A program made the translations under genes and the position numbers. Below, piece after piece: positions 22,042 to 35,236 of a stretch of DNA of 64,000 bases. The notes below the pieces were generated by a model. The model saw only the letters and a list, made by a program, of their open reading frames with translations, made no database searches and had not been told where the DNA came from. The number at the start of each line of letters is the position of its first letter. The first letter of the stretch is position 1. Source of the stretch: Monosporascus cannonballus (lineage: Eukaryota; Ascomycota; Sordariomycetes; Xylariales); the NCBI GenBank assembly GCA_004154925.1, contig QJNS01000245.1:1-64000 (forward strand). Direction: 5' to 3'.

Positions 22042-22393
22042 TATCATAACCCAACGGGCCACGGTTTCCAGAAACGGTCTGCCACGACCCAACCACAAGT
22101 GCGCGGTAGGGCAAGTCACGTGATGAATCACCAACTCACTGGTAGTAAGCCAGTAAGCCGGATTACCAATTTACGGGTAATAATCCAGTTAACAGAAATA
22201 AAATATATATGCTTATTATTTCCATAATTTAAATAATTTCAGTTTGCAATATAATATTGTTACTTAAGGCATTTTTAGTATTACGAAACGTAATAAGTTA
22301 TTATATTTATTACTTAGATTTTTACGATATTTCAATTAATATAAACCCGTCAGCTTAAGGTTTAATAATTGGTTAAACCGTATAGCCGTTATA
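22042..22393 (+). repeat. 5' LTR of element 2
   Basis: 352 bp, beginning TATCATAACCC and ending CGTTATA. Contains CCACGACCCAACCACAAGTG and one copy of the 35-37 bp TCACCAACTCACTGGTAGTA-type unit. This U3 differs from that of element 1 although the R-U5 tail is shared, so it is a subfamily. Confidence 0.9.
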
Positions 22394-22439
22394 CGTTACA
22401 AACTTTTGTTCAGTAATATCGTCAGATTTTGAACAATAT

Positions 22440-23446
22440 TTAATATTGTTAAAATATTAATTAGCATTTAGAAAATACTTATTTAACAGTTTTAAGTTCG
22501 AATTTAAAAATTAAAAAGAAAAGTTCGACAATTTAGGGTTACGTTATTTATCTAACCCTTTTTCGCCCGTAAAAAGCCTAAAAAGCCGGAACCTTATAAG
22601 GGAAAAGGTAACTCTTAAACCTTTTTAATTTAGGTATAAAATAATTTTCGTTTTCTGGACTTTAATAATTTAACGGATATAGTTTTAAGAATAAAAATAT
22701 ACCTAATAGAAAATGCTATAAATTAATTTAAACTTATTATAAAAACTTTCCTAGAAATAAGAAAATTAAATACGAAAGATTTTGTTAATAAGATTTTTTT
22801 ATTTTATACCAATTTCGAAAATAAAATACGCGATAATTTCGGTAATCCGGATAAAAAAGTAATTTACGGCCTAATAACTTTGGCAATTCCGATAGAAAAA
22901 ACCCACATTTAAGTATGCCGTAACCTTTAAAAGTTTTGCGGCTAAGGTGGGATAAGAAAACGATAAAACCGATGTTTTTATTAATATATTTTATAAAAAA
23001 TTAAAAAATAATATAAAAAATAAGATTATTCGGATTAAGCAATTAATTACTTTGAATTGGTATATTGCAAAAATTATTAAAATTAATAATTAATAATTTA
23101 AAAAACGATAGGAAAAAAAGAATAATATGCTTTACGTTTAGGATATGATAAGTCCAATTAGGAGAAAAAACGAAATGTACCTTTTATTTCTTACAGAACG
23201 GCGCCAGGACCTATGGAACTCGGCGTTACCCACAAATAAAACTAGAACCAAATCAAATACTTTAATTACGGCAAAATAGGACATAAGGCCTATAAATACA
23301 AAAAAACCAAAAAGCTACGAAAAGATAATTGGACCCCTATACCGGAAAAATAATCCAGGAATAATTAAGGAAACGATAAGAAAATTATTAACATAATTTA
23401 AACTAAATATATATTAGGCCTACGATAAAAGGTTTAATAAGGACTA
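22440..23446 (+). pseudogene. gag remnant of element 2
   Basis: Aligns base for base with element 1 gag, for example the TTTTCGCCCGTAAAAAGCC region and the degraded zinc knuckle near 23260 (AATACTTTAATTACGGCAAA). It is cut at its 3' part by element E1; the rest resumes at 28999. Many RIP-type stops. Confidence 0.7.
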
Positions 23447-23999
23447 TGTAACGAGCATAATGCATAGGTTGAACGGAAGCTCGGCCCAATAGAGGTTTAT
23501 ATTTAAGATGAGAAGGGAAGAGGAGAAACAGCTAGTTACTAGCAAAATAGCTGCTCCCTATATACATATAGGTGAGCTCGGGCTAAGGAACTCGCTCCGT
23601 AAGCCCGAATTGCCCTATAAGCTTTAGCCTATAATATCACCCTTTTCCTCGCCCTTAAGGAATAACGAAACTGCGGCGAGGCGGCGGCGGCTTTGCTTAT
23701 ACCTTTTTTTTTATCTTTATTTATGCCTTTACGTTTTCGCCGATCTTATTTCTGTTTCCGAATAACCTTTCGAAATTATTAAAGGCAATTATATTTTCGA
23801 AATTATTTCATAATTTTTATACCGGTTCGGCGTAACCTGCTTACTTTATAAATAGGTTTTTTCGGCGACCGCGGCTTACGTATTTTCTTTTACCCTTTAA
23901 TATACGTTTTATTATATATTTCTTCCCTTTTTTTAATATTATTTATAATAATTAATTATTATTTAAGATTTAGCTAAATAACGGATTTTTTATTATTAA

Positions 24000-26900
24000 T
24001 TTCAGGAGGTTTACATCGAATTTCGGATATATCTTTAATAACATATTTAATTTTACGGTATTATATAACATAATTACAGTAACTTTATATTTAGTATATA
24101 TTTAAAATAAGTTTTTACATAATTATAAAATAATTACGTTTTTTAAATTTAATTATATTATGTTTTTTATTTCGAAATACGGTATTTATTTTTTTAAAAC
24201 GTTAATGAATTACTTTATATAGGCCTAAACCGATATTATAATAATTTATGCGAATTTCGTATTTTTTCGTAAATCTTAAATAAAATTAATAATTTTTTCC
24301 ATTTTAGGGGTTAATAAAAAAATTGTTAATATTTTGTTAATAAGTTTTATATCGTATCCGTAAATTAGGAAAAAAGGATTTCTTTTTAACGAAAACTTTT
24401 TACCGTTAAAGGTTAATTATGTTACCGGCAAAAACTTAACCTAATTATATTATACGTAACTTATAAAATAACGGAAATATGCGAAAACTTTTATTTAATT
24501 TTTTCCGTAATTCCATCCGTTTAGGGGTAAAAAGATATATTAAGTTATTATTAAATATTTATTCAGTTATATAAATAAATATAAAATTTATTTATTTAAT
24601 TATTCTTTTTATCGGATATTAATTTTTAAGAAAAGCCGTAATTTTTTAATAGCAAATAATAAAATATAAAGTATACGTTTTTACGTTTATATTAAATATC
24701 GGTTTTAAAATAACAGTTTTCGTTAACACTCGTAAAGTACCATAAGAAAATAAATGTTTTTTTTTGCCTTGCCGGTAAGTCGATTATAAAGTTTACCGAA
24801 AAATCAAAATAAAAGTAATTTAAAATAAATAAAGGCTGGAGTAATTTTTTGGGTTTTTTTATACGTACGATTTGTTATATATGTTATAATTACGACAAAA
24901 ACAGCATATATCCTAAATTTATCCCGGCTAATAATAATTACAGATTAATATTATTCACGAAATATATCTTTTAAGTAGCCAGTAATATAAAAATTATATA
25001 CTTATTAAATTAATAACGTTCAGAACGGCGTTTAAACAAAAATCTAAATATATCTTTTGAATTATAAAAAGCCTTTAAAATTAAAAGAATATTCCGTTAT
25101 AAAAACTTTTACCGTATTTATAATTAGAAAGAAATTACGTAATTTTTGGGCTACGGCGGCGTATGCCATATTTAAGGTTTTATTTTTAATAACTTTTCAA
25201 TCTTATATTTCTTAAAGATTTTTCTTAAGGAATATTTCCTTATCAAGAAATATAACCTGTCGTTCGTTATTATTTTGCTTTAAGTAAATTGCGGTTATTA
25301 AGATTTTTTAAATCCGTATCGGTTTAACAAATAATTAATTTTTTTAATTAATTAAAATATTTATTTTTTGAATTTATTATTTTTTTGTTGCGAAATACGT
25401 TTTGTAATTTACGAAATATAATATCAGGTCGGTTTATTAATTTATTAGGATAATATTTAAGTATGAAATTAAAGGCAAATAAATAACCGGCTTATTAAAT
25501 TTATTTTTTAATAAATTTACGAATATTTATAAAGTATTAAAGGTTTACGTAATTTGTTAGAATTATAAAAAAGGTAATTAATCCTTAAAACTTTTTTTAT
25601 TTCGCCAACATTTTAATAATAATTAATAATTTTTTAAGAAATACGTAATTAGTTATAGGCGCCTTAATAAATCGAATTAAGATAAGTACTTTCCAGTTAC
25701 CTAGCTAAAATAATTTATTTTTATAACCGTTTTTTTGAGGATCTTAATATATAAAAATAAGCGTTATAATAAAAAACTTTTTAAATTAATCGAAAACCTA
25801 TTATTTTTTGTTTTTTTAACGGAAAAAGGTTTTTTTTAGTTAATTATAAAAAAGTTTATTATTCCGTTAAAACCTTTTATAAAGGTTCGATAAAAATTAA
25901 CGAATCCGATAAAGCTTTTAATTTTTTTTACGTTAATAAAGGCTTTTTATTTCCGAATAACGGTTATTTTTTTAAGATTAATTTTTAAGTTTACTTTTAT
26001 TTCGATAATAAACTTTAGGTACTTCGTTTTTTAAATTGCGAATTCGTATTTGTCCGGATTTAGTTTTAATTTTGCTTTTATGAAACGGCAAAATACCAAT
26101 TTAATTTTGGTTATATACTTAGGTCAAAAGCCGGACGAATAAATTAATATATTATTTATATATATAAAACAAAAATTATTAACGTAATATTTTAACGTAA
26201 TATTAATATAACGTTGAAAAATAGCCGGTATATCGTTAAGGCCAAATAAATATATTAATTATTCGAAAAGCTCGAAACGTATACGGAATGTAATTTTTTA
26301 TTTATTTCTTTGGCCGATACGTAACCGGTAAAAGGCTGTTCGAACGTCGAGCTTTATAAATTATTAGGCCTGTAATAAGGTTCGTAACGTTTTCTTTATT
26401 AACGGAAAAGGGTAATAGTTTTCTTTCGTAATTTTATTTAATTTTTTATAATTTATGTAAAATCGTAAACTTCCGTTAAACTTTTTTACGAATAATACCG
26501 GGGTATTTATAAAGGAATTATTAACCCGAATCCAATTTTTATTAAATAAATTTATAAATATTTTGTATAAAATTAATAATTTTTTTTAATATTTTGTATA
26601 AAGGTTTTTGTGGGATTACTTTTTTTAACCCAAAATATTTATTTCCAGGTTTATCGTTACGTCGTTATTATTACGATAATATAATAATCATAAATTCTCG
26701 TTATTTATAAAAAAATCTCGAAATTCCCGTATTTTCTTAAAAAAAATATTCTGTTATATCTTTGGAGATTAATTGCGGTTTTACTTTTAGGCCCTATTAA
26801 TATCCTTTATAAAAATTGCGAATAATTATGTCCTATTTTTCTTACGGCGGTTTTATTACGTTATCGCTATACAGGTTATAGCTATTATTAGGCGGGTTTC

Positions 26901-28700
26901 TTTATACTTTTATAGCCGCCCTTTTAGGCGGTTTTTAGGTTCCTTATTAAGTTATCCTTTTTCGCGTAATATAGGCGCGGTAACGTTATTCGTAAAACAA
27001 ATAAGCCGTTATTTTCTTTCGTATACGATATTATTATATTTTATTTAAAACTTTCCTAGAATAAAGGGGTAAAATAAGTTTTTAATTACGTACCTCCAAA
27101 TTGGTTTTAAGCAGCCGTCCAAGTTTATATTAATGTAAGTAATTTTTTGAATTACAGTTGCTATAAGTTTACTATTTTTCGCCAGCCTTAATTAATGAAA
27201 TATAATAAATATACGTTATAACTTTAAATAACGGATTAACCGTTAATTAAACGAAAAATAATAAGTATATTTATTATTAATTAGGATATATATATATATA
27301 ATATTATTAATTAAAACGTTTAATATACAAAAATATTATTTAATTTACTACTAATTTTTTGTAAATTTGTTTTACTACGTCCTTTTTTTATTAATAATTT
27401 TTATAAAGGTTACTTTTTTAAATTTTCGTTACTTAAGTTATTATTTTCGTTAACGGCATTTTGTAAATTTACTGCCGTAACCTTTGTTTTAACCGAACGA
27501 AATTGCTTTAATGGTTTATATTTAAGGTATTTCCAATTTATATAGTTCGTGGCGGCGTAACGGAAATATTATCTTTTCCGTTTTCAAATTTTTACTTTGT
27601 CATTAGAAAATTATTTCGTATGGGGCCGGTTATTCGAACCTTATTCCGAATTACCCCCGGATCTGTTTTTTCAATTATTTCGTTATTAATTTATAAATTT
27701 GGAAATTAACGTAATTAATTACGAAACGTCCGTTATAAGTATATTTTTTGAACGTTTATTATTTAAGTTAATTTATTAGTTTAGCTAACGTATTAGTATT
27801 AGTTAATTATTTCGTTTTTTAATCGGAATACCAGATCGTTTATTTTTTGCTTATATAATAATTAAGTAAAATTTTTAAGTAATTAATTATTTGTTTTTAC
27901 TTGACGCATTTAACGGTTATAATTATTATAAAACATATTTTTTGCCATTAACGTATTATGGAATTACGTATTAATACTGATAATTAAAAAAATTACTTTA
28001 ATTATTAAAGACTACGTTAAGCTTTTATATTTACCTAATTTAAGTTTACAATTTAATAAATAATTTTGAAACCGTTAATTATTACCTTGCTTTATACGTT
28101 ATAATTATTCCTTAATGGATTATATTATTTATTTATTTTCGAATTACTTTTTTATATAAAAAAATTTATTAACGTTAAAATCCTTTCGTAATTCTTTTAT
28201 TTCGAATTAATAATTAAGTTGTAATTATTTTTCGGTAAATATAAATATTATAATGCCGAAATAAGTTATTATAAAGGAACCGGAAATAAACCGGTTTTCC
28301 TTTATTTTCGTATAAAATATGGCAAAAAACGAACGGAACGTTTTTTATTTTCCGTTTTACGAAAATTATTTTATAGGCTTACGATTTGTTTTTACGAACG
28401 TATTATTAAATGGCGGGCCTACCGTAGGTTTTTGGCGAAATGGGTCTTATTTTATAAAGTTTTTCTTTTCCGTTTTCGTAAAAAAATATCTTTTTACTTC
28501 CGTTATCCGGTTAAGCAAATTACTTATCGTTTTATTACGGCTAAAAACTAATTTAATAAATTCTTTTATTATATATTAAACTTTTGAAATATATTTACAA
28601 ATAATTAATATTATAAGTTTTTCTTAATAATTGCGGACGAGGTTAATACCGTAAATTCGCCCATAGTTTTGTTAATTATATTGTTTCGTAATTATCTTAT
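24000..28700 (-). pseudogene. gag-pol remnant of element E1
   Basis: Read on the minus strand around 26080-25850 it gives LNPDKCEFAIQKTKYLKFII, then IKSFIGFVNFYRTFIKGFN, the gypsy RT segment (..K.KCEF....V.FLG..I...G, then SFLGF.NFYRRFI). RNase H follows toward 25600. A degraded integrase zinc-finger-like FCRNYNIYNKSY lies near 24900. Gag and protease should occupy about 27000-28700. The plus-strand open frame at 28319-28579 within it is not supported as a gene. Heavily mutated. Confidence 0.7.
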
Positions 28701-28806
28701 TATGAAATTCTTTTTAACTTATTATCCGTAACCAGGGTATCCTTAAGAAACGTTTTACTTTTACTTAACTTCTTGGAAATTGTAATAAGTTATAACCTTA
28801 AATATA

Positions 28807-28998
28807 TATAACGGGCATAATACGTAAATTGAACAGAAATATGGCCTAATAAAGATTTATATTTAAGGTAAGAAGGGAAAGGGAGAAATAGCTAACCACC
28901 AGCAAGGTGGCTGCTCCCTATATACATATGGATAAGCTCGGGCTAAGGAGCTCGCTCCATAAGCCCGAGCTGCCCTATAGGCTTTAGCCTGTAATACA
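28807..28998 (-). repeat. 5' LTR of element E1, with hairpin
   Basis: A direct repeat of 23447-23639. It contains a perfect 10-bp inverted repeat AGCTCGGGCT (28935-28944) and AGCCCGAGCT (28962-28971) with a GGAGCTCGCTCC-containing loop. The same feature is in all four E LTRs and is among the least mutated parts. Confidence 0.8.
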
Positions 28999-31900
28999 CC
29001 ATTACGATAAGAGATTCGACGAGGGATACGAAAAGCCAAAAAGCTAGTTTAGCAGGTATCGCGAACATAATAAAAAGCGTTATAAAGATAATTACGCAAA
29101 TATTAAAATTAGATAGAAAAAATCTGTTCCGAAACCCCTGATCGATACGGCAAAATGTACGCCATACATTATCGACGACGAGAATATCCCGATTACGAAA
29201 AATAGAAGTAACATATTTACGAACGAATTACCCGTATATATTATAAGGGATTCGATTTTCCAAATCGTATCGGAAATAACAAAAACGATAAGTAATAGTG
29301 TCGATAATTTCGATCCATAACCCTAGAAGATATCCAGCAGTTAGCCGAAACAAAAAGCTGGCCCAAAGGAAAATAATGTTCGCAGGGAAACCTTTTTTGT
29401 TATTATGGATAATACAATTACTAAACGGAAAAGGAATTAATCTAGCGTACGGTAAAAAAGCATTATTAAAAAGGTATTACGGATTTTTATTTTTATTTAA
29501 TATTTACCGCGGATTTCCAGAAAAAAAAGCTATTAAAAAAGAAATACGTTAATTTATAGGAAATATCTGGAATAATAACTAGGATAACGAATAATAGGCT
29601 ATAATCACAAACATAAAAAAACAATTTATTCGATAAAAAAAGGAATTATAAAAAGATTAGGAGTAATTAATATAACTTAAAAGAATAATATACCGGCAAT
29701 AGCGACAGATATAATAAGTTAATACGTTAAATGAAGAAATATAAGTAAAGTTTGATAAAGTTAAATAGAAATTTAAAAAAAGGTTACTTATAAAAAAGCC
29801 GCAAAATAACGAAATTTAAAGAAATTAAAAGGAATTTTTAAAAACGGATTTAAATACGACGATAAAAAACGTTAACGACTTTATTATTTTGGAAATACGA
29901 ATTAGAACGTATTAGTATATCGTAATAATGGATTACGAAACTTTAGGCGGGAATTATATTATTCCGGATATAATTAATAAACTTAAATTGTGATGAAAAT
30001 ATAAATTAGAATCTTATATAGCGACAAATATCGAAAATTAGGAATTTGCATACGATAACGGAAAAGTTATACGCAAAATTAACTATTTCAAAAATTTTAT
30101 CAAAAATTAATATTAAATAGTTGATTTCGATATCGTTTTATTCGAGAATTACGATATAATCTTAAAATTACCATAAATACGTTAATACGGAAATTTAATT
30201 AACGGAAAACTTGGCCAGGTAAAATTCGTTTTATTTCTTATTAACAAACGAAAAAAGTTTAGAATCTTAATATTCGATCGATAATGGCGCCGAATATAGG
30301 TATAAGGATATAATAAATATTTTATTATTTAAAGGAATAAGATATAAGAAAAAAAACGGATATCAAAGAAAAATATAATATATCGTTATTATTATTAAAG
30401 CGAAATTAAAACAATTAAATAACGATTTGGAATAATAAGAACAATAACTTAAAAAATTAAAAAATCTAATTAATATATTATTATAATATTACAAATATAA
30501 GCAGCTTTTAAGAAAATAACTTAATACGAAATTATTAAAATATAATAAATAAGATTATGGAATAATTTTTAAAAAAGGATTTTCGACAAAGTTTTACTTT
30601 ATTTATAACTTTAACGAAAACGAAATATATATTCTTAAAGAATACCTGCAAAATCGGTTACAAAAAAAATAAATTTAATTTTTAAAATTACCAGCAGAAT
30701 ATCAAATATTTTTTGTACCGAAAAAAACAGAATATTATAACTTATGGTTAATAATCGATAATTTAACAATATTACCGTTAAGGATGAAATATTATTACCC
30801 TTAATTATAGAAATAAAAGACCGATTTTAGGGAATTAAATAATTTGTAGCATTCGATTTTAAAGATAAATATAATCTTATTAAGATTAAAAAAGAATATA
30901 AATAAAAAATAGCTTTGAGAACGAAATACAAATTATTTAAATATTTGGTTACATTAATAGAATTTACTAACGTACTAATAACTGTTTAGCGAATAATTAA
31001 TTACGTATTACGAAAATACCTTAATATTTTCGTTATTTATTATTTCGACGACATTTTTATTTTCTTAAAAACGGAAAAAGCATATATAAAATACGTTTAT
31101 AAAGTCCTTTAAGTTTTACAAAACGTAAAGATATTTATTAATACCGAAAAGGATTAATTCCATATATAGGAAATAAAATATTTAAAATATATTATTACCT
31201 TAGAACATATTAAAATAAACCTTAAGAAAATCGATATAATTATAGAATAACAAATACCAATAATAATTAAGGAGATATAAATATTTTTTAAATTCGTTAA
31301 TTATTATGAGAAATTTATTAGAAATTTTAATAAAATAATTATATTCTTAATAAATTTTACGAAAAAAAAGGAATTTAAATAAATGCTGGATATAAAGAAA
31401 TATTTTAAGATATTAAAAATGTAATTAATTAATAAATTAATATTAATTATATATGATTTAAACCGTTCCGTTAAGTTAAAAATTAATATTTTAAATTATA
31501 CGTTAAGCATAATAATCGGATAACCAAATAATTAAGGCAAATTATACCTTATTACATTTTTTTCGTACAAATTAAAAAAAAAACCAAATTTAATTGCGGC
31601 ATTCCAAATAAGGGATTTATGGCTATTATTATGGCATTTCGGCAATTTAAATATTTTCTAAAAGGAAGTTTATACCAAGTAAAGGTTCATACGAATTATT
31701 AAAATTTTACCCGATTTATTACGACCAAAGAACTTATAGGAAAATAATTAAAATATGTGAAAAAATTGGCGAATTTCGATTTCGTTATTATTTATCAAAA
31801 AAATTAAAAAATAATAAAGCAAATATTTTAAACAAACGATTAAATTTCGAAAAGAAATTGGTTAAAATTAGCTATATAATTTTTGATATTATTACAAAAA

Positions 31901-33140
31901 GATATTTACGCTTACGACAAATTGCGACGATTTGGGTAATACCTTTCGATATATATCGGAAGATTAAATAGTATAACGATAATCTCCTAGAAAGCCAAAA
32001 AATAAATAAGATATAAATACCAAAAAAATATTAAAAGTATTTAATACGAAAAATATACGAATATTAGTTATACGGATAAATAGGGATTTATAAAACCTTA
32101 AAACGGTTTTGACGTATATATTCCTTTTTTAAAATAAAATTAATAATATAAAAAATATACGGCAATATAATATTTACGCTAAAGCAAAAATTCGACGATA
32201 TAAGCTATACGAAAAATTATGACTATTATTAGTCGCAAAGTAATTATGGTATTTAGTTATATTCGATTTTATTATTAAATTTTCTATATCAAAAAACTTA
32301 GTTACGGAAATATATTACGATAATATTTTCGTAATTGTCGACCAATTTACGAAATTTTCTTATTTTTTACTATATTATAAGGATATAAACGCCGAATAAA
32401 TGCCATATTTTTTAAATACTTTTTAACGTATACGGATTATTAATAAAAATTATATCAAATAAAGGATTGATATTTGTATTTAAGTTTTGGTAAGGCTTAA
32501 TGATATAAATCGGCGGAAATTACAAATTATTTAACGTATTTAAACCTTAGACGGATAAATAAATAAAACGAACAAATTAAATTTTGGAAATTTACTTACG
32601 ATATTACATTAATTACGAATAAAATAACTGGGTTAAATAGTTATTAATTGCTTAATTAATTTATAATATTAATCGTTACGAAAATATTAAAATAATATTT
32701 ATAAACGTAAATTTTAATTTTATTCTAAAAGTTTATAAAACAATACGTAATAACGGTTTAATCAATATCAAAATAATCTTTACGTTAAAACAATTACGAT
32801 AATTACACCAGGAAATAAAAATAGAATTTGAATGCGTACAAAATCAAATAAATAAGTATTATAATTAAAAAAGGCTAAAAGGATTAATTTTCGAAAAGGG
32901 GAAAATGGTTTTTTTTGCTATAAAAAATATTTAAATAAAGAGACCCAGCAAAAAACTTAATTTTAAGTATATTAATCTATACAAAATCGCCAAGAAAATC
33001 TTAGAAAATAATTATTAATTAAATTTTTATTAAAAGTTAAATTTTATCCAATTTCTTACGTTTTTTTATTCGAATTAGCAACAGATATAATTAAAATATA
33101 TACGGTATAAAACGATATAAAAATAGAAAACGAAAAAATA
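28999..33140 (+). pseudogene. gag 3' end and pol remnant of element 2
   Basis: Resumes the element 2 reading frame after E1. The segment LIDTAKC is near 29142. Protease is near 29930-30200, and the RT catalytic box reads VIYYFDDIFIF at 31032-31064 (YFDD at 31041-31052; Leu to Phe fits C-to-T). RNase H lies around 31500-31840 (KFAFRQF region; ANFDFVIIYQK near 31775). Integrase spans about 32030-32720 and the C-terminal block (GLIFEKGKMVFFAIKNI) is near 32890-33060. The frame 29298-29552 stays open by chance in the gag-pol spacer. Otherwise full of TAA/TAG stops. Confidence 0.85.
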
Positions 33141-33422
33141 TACGAATTAAAGAAAATCCTTAATATGCAAAAACAAAACGGATTTACCTAATACCTGATC
33201 AAATAGAAAAAACATCCAAATTCCGAAAACAGCTGGGAACCCGCCAAGAATCTTATTGGCGCTTAACGTCTGTTAAAGAACTTTTACCAGCAACGACGGA
33301 GCCACCTGAAATAATAGCATTCCAATTTATAAGATCTAAGGAGGGAAGCCCTTGGTTTACCGCGTTCTAATTAATAACGTCCACCTTACCCGAAGCCTAT
33401 ACCTTAATTACGGATTTTGCCT

Positions 33423-33773
33423 TTAAGTAAATAAAATCGTTAAAATTATCCAGGGATTAAAAAGCATAATTAACAAGTTTTGCACCTCAAGACTAATAAT
33501 ACTGGCGCTAACGACGTATGCGAAAAAAACGCGCAAAAGCTTCGGATAAAGATTTTTTGGCCGACAGTTTTTTTTTTTTTTTAACTTTTTCGATTTTGCA
33601 ATATGGCGATTAATTATGGAAATAAGGACCCCTATTCCATTATACGAACGATTTCGACGGACATATTTCTTATAAGGAAAAACCCTATTTATCATTTGGC
33701 AAGTAAGTTGTCGGACGGAACAGAAAGAACAAAGTATTACGTCAAAACTTTCGAATTTAATTAAATTAGCCAA
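33423..33773 (-). pseudogene. antisense ORF in element 2, 3' region
   Basis: A 116-codon minus-strand frame between pol and the 3' LTR, in the same position and orientation as the antisense ORF relics of elements 1 and 3. It is lysine-rich (AKSKKLKKKKNCRPKN at about 58-73), but the adjoining hydrophobic portions suggest that the currently open frame is a RIP-shifted version of the ancestral one. Function unknown; I would not claim it is translated. Confidence 0.4.
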
Positions 33774-33900
33774 AATAAGTCGCTATTCGGATTTGCGGAA
33801 ATAACGTTTAACGATACCGGAAAATATGTTTGACGAACATAAAAAGCTTACCAAATGAAAAGAAAATCTTAAAAGCAAAATTTGCAGAAAAAGAAGATCG

Positions 33901-34287
33901 TATTATAACCTAACGGGCCACGGTTTCCAAAAACGGTTTGCTACGACCTAACTACAAGTGCGCGGTAGGGCAAATTACGTAATAAATCACCAACTTACTG
34001 GTGGTAAGCCAGTAAGCCGAATCACCAACTTACTAATAATAAGCTAATAAGCCGGATCACCAATTTACGGATAATAATCCAGTTAACAGAAATAGAATAT
34101 ATATGTTTATTATTTTCATAATTTAAATAACTTCAGTTTGCAATATAATATTATTATCCAAAGCACCCTTGGTATTACGAAACGTAACACGTTACTATAT
34201 CTATTGCTCAGATTCCTACGATATTCCTGCCAACATAAACCCGTCGACTTAAGGTTTAATAGTTGGTTAAACCGCATAGCCGTCACA
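33901..34287 (+). repeat. 3' LTR of element 2
   Basis: 387 bp, TATTATAACC to CGTCACA, preceded by purine-rich GAAAAAGAAGATCG. Relative to the 5' LTR it has one additional 35-37 bp unit (TCACCAACTTACT...TAAGCC) near 33988-34060. Confidence 0.92.
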
Positions 34288-34292
34288 AATAC

Positions 34293-35138
34293 CCAAATAC
34301 CGTATCTTTCGAAAAGTTTCTTAACGGCGGCAATTTTATATATTAAAACGTTATTTTAGATAAAAGGGTTACCAGGTTCGTAAAGAGGAAAAAGGCCTCG
34401 TTCGAAAATTTCGATATAACGTCGGGAAGTTATTTTTTCGCCGGGCGAATCCGGATTTTTTTTAAAAAGGATGATAGGAAAAAAACCGCTTTCGCTTTTC
34501 CGTTATTATATTATCCCTTAAATTATGATAAAAAACGCAACCGTTTCGTAATTTTTCGAATTTATTAAGTTTTTTTGTAATATTTTGACGATAAGCAAAA
34601 TATTTATTGGCCCGGGTGGCCGGGTACATTTTATATAAAATATTTGTTAAAGCAAAATATTAATAAAAAATGCCCCCGGTTGCTTTATTTAAGGGCTTTT
34701 TTTGGCGAAACGTAACCGTTTAAGTACGTTAATAGCCGTTAAATTAATCCTTTTCGCGGCGCGTTATTTCTTTAACGCGACCTTGCGGAAAAAGCGTTTT
34801 ATCGTTAATGCGTTAATATTGGTGCCCGCCTTATTTTTGAACTTATGGTACGGATCCCGGGGATAACGCCGGCCTAGATAATGGAGATGCGAAACTAGGC
34901 GATTTTGAATTAAGTGTCGACGGTGTCCCCGTGGCAGGTTATGGACCGTTTTATAAATTATAAAGCGTTAAAGTTGTTCCCCGATACGTTAACGGTTGGT
35001 TTCTATGGTTTCGGTTACCCGGGTCTGGGTTGTACCTGCAGCTACAGCTCCAACCATGAAGGCCCGGGCTTCCGGACTGAATTCCTGATTAGGCCGACGG
35101 TCGGCGACAAAAACGGAAGCAGATTTATCCAAATCCAT
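34293..35138 (-). pseudogene. Tc1/mariner transposase, N-terminal and central part
   Basis: A minus-strand frame starting ATG at 35138: MDLDKSASVFVADRRPNQEF, then SPEARAFMVGAVAAGTTQTR, an N-terminal helix-turn-helix typical of fungal mariner transposases, intact for about 50 codons. It becomes RIP-mutated downstream (Gln codons to TAA). Toward 34300 it shows SRRYIEIFERGLFPLYEPGN and AAVKKLFERYGIWVF, matching the catalytic core before SPDLNPIE. The remaining part is at 21790-22036. Total about 360 codons, normal for the family. The N-terminal segment is markedly less mutated than the rest. Confidence 0.85.
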
Positions 35139-35236
35139 ATGGTGGTTGTTATGTTATTGGATTAAGAAGGTATAAATGGGTGGAATATGGGTCGCGGTTT
35201 TGGGGCGGGGTTGTCTGAGCGCACGGGTCCATTTGG

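Larger units (their letters stand above)
23447..28998 (-). mobile_element. LTR retrotransposon E1 (Ty3/gypsy, minus), nested in element 2
   Basis: About 5.55 kb, bounded by direct LTRs near 23447-23639 and 28807-28998. In plus orientation the LTR starts with ACGRGCATAAT and ends with TTTAGCCTGTAATA(T)CA. RT sequence is on the minus strand. The host sequence on both sides matches element 1 around 10885-10900, so the insertion point is clear to within a few bases; the target duplication (ACTAT/ACCAT-like) could not be fixed. A second copy, E2, occurs in element 3. Confidence 0.85.
22042..34287 (+). mobile_element. LTR retrotransposon 2 (Ty3/gypsy, full length, contains element E1)
   Basis: 12,246 bp between a perfect 5-bp duplication AATAC (22037-22041 and 34288-34292). 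LTRs are 22042-22393 and 33901-34287. Without the nested element E1 it is about 6.69 kb, like elements 1 and 3. It lies inside the mariner transposase, cutting between the KKLFERYGIWVF and YYSPDLN blocks. Internal order is gag, (E1), protease, RT, RNase H, integrase, antisense ORF. Confidence 0.93.
21648..35236 (-). mobile_element. Tc1/mariner transposon split by gypsy element 2
   Basis: The two parts (21648-22036 and 34293-35236) sum to about 1.34 kb once element 2 and its duplicated AATAC are removed, the usual size of a Tc1/mariner element. The ends carry an inverted repeat: ACCAAATGGATCCGTGCGC on the left, and its complement GCGCACGGGTCCATTTGGT on the right (one difference). Transposase reads on the minus strand across both parts. 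Exact TA target ends could not be fixed. The transposon sits between the effector and receptor genes. Confidence 0.85.
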
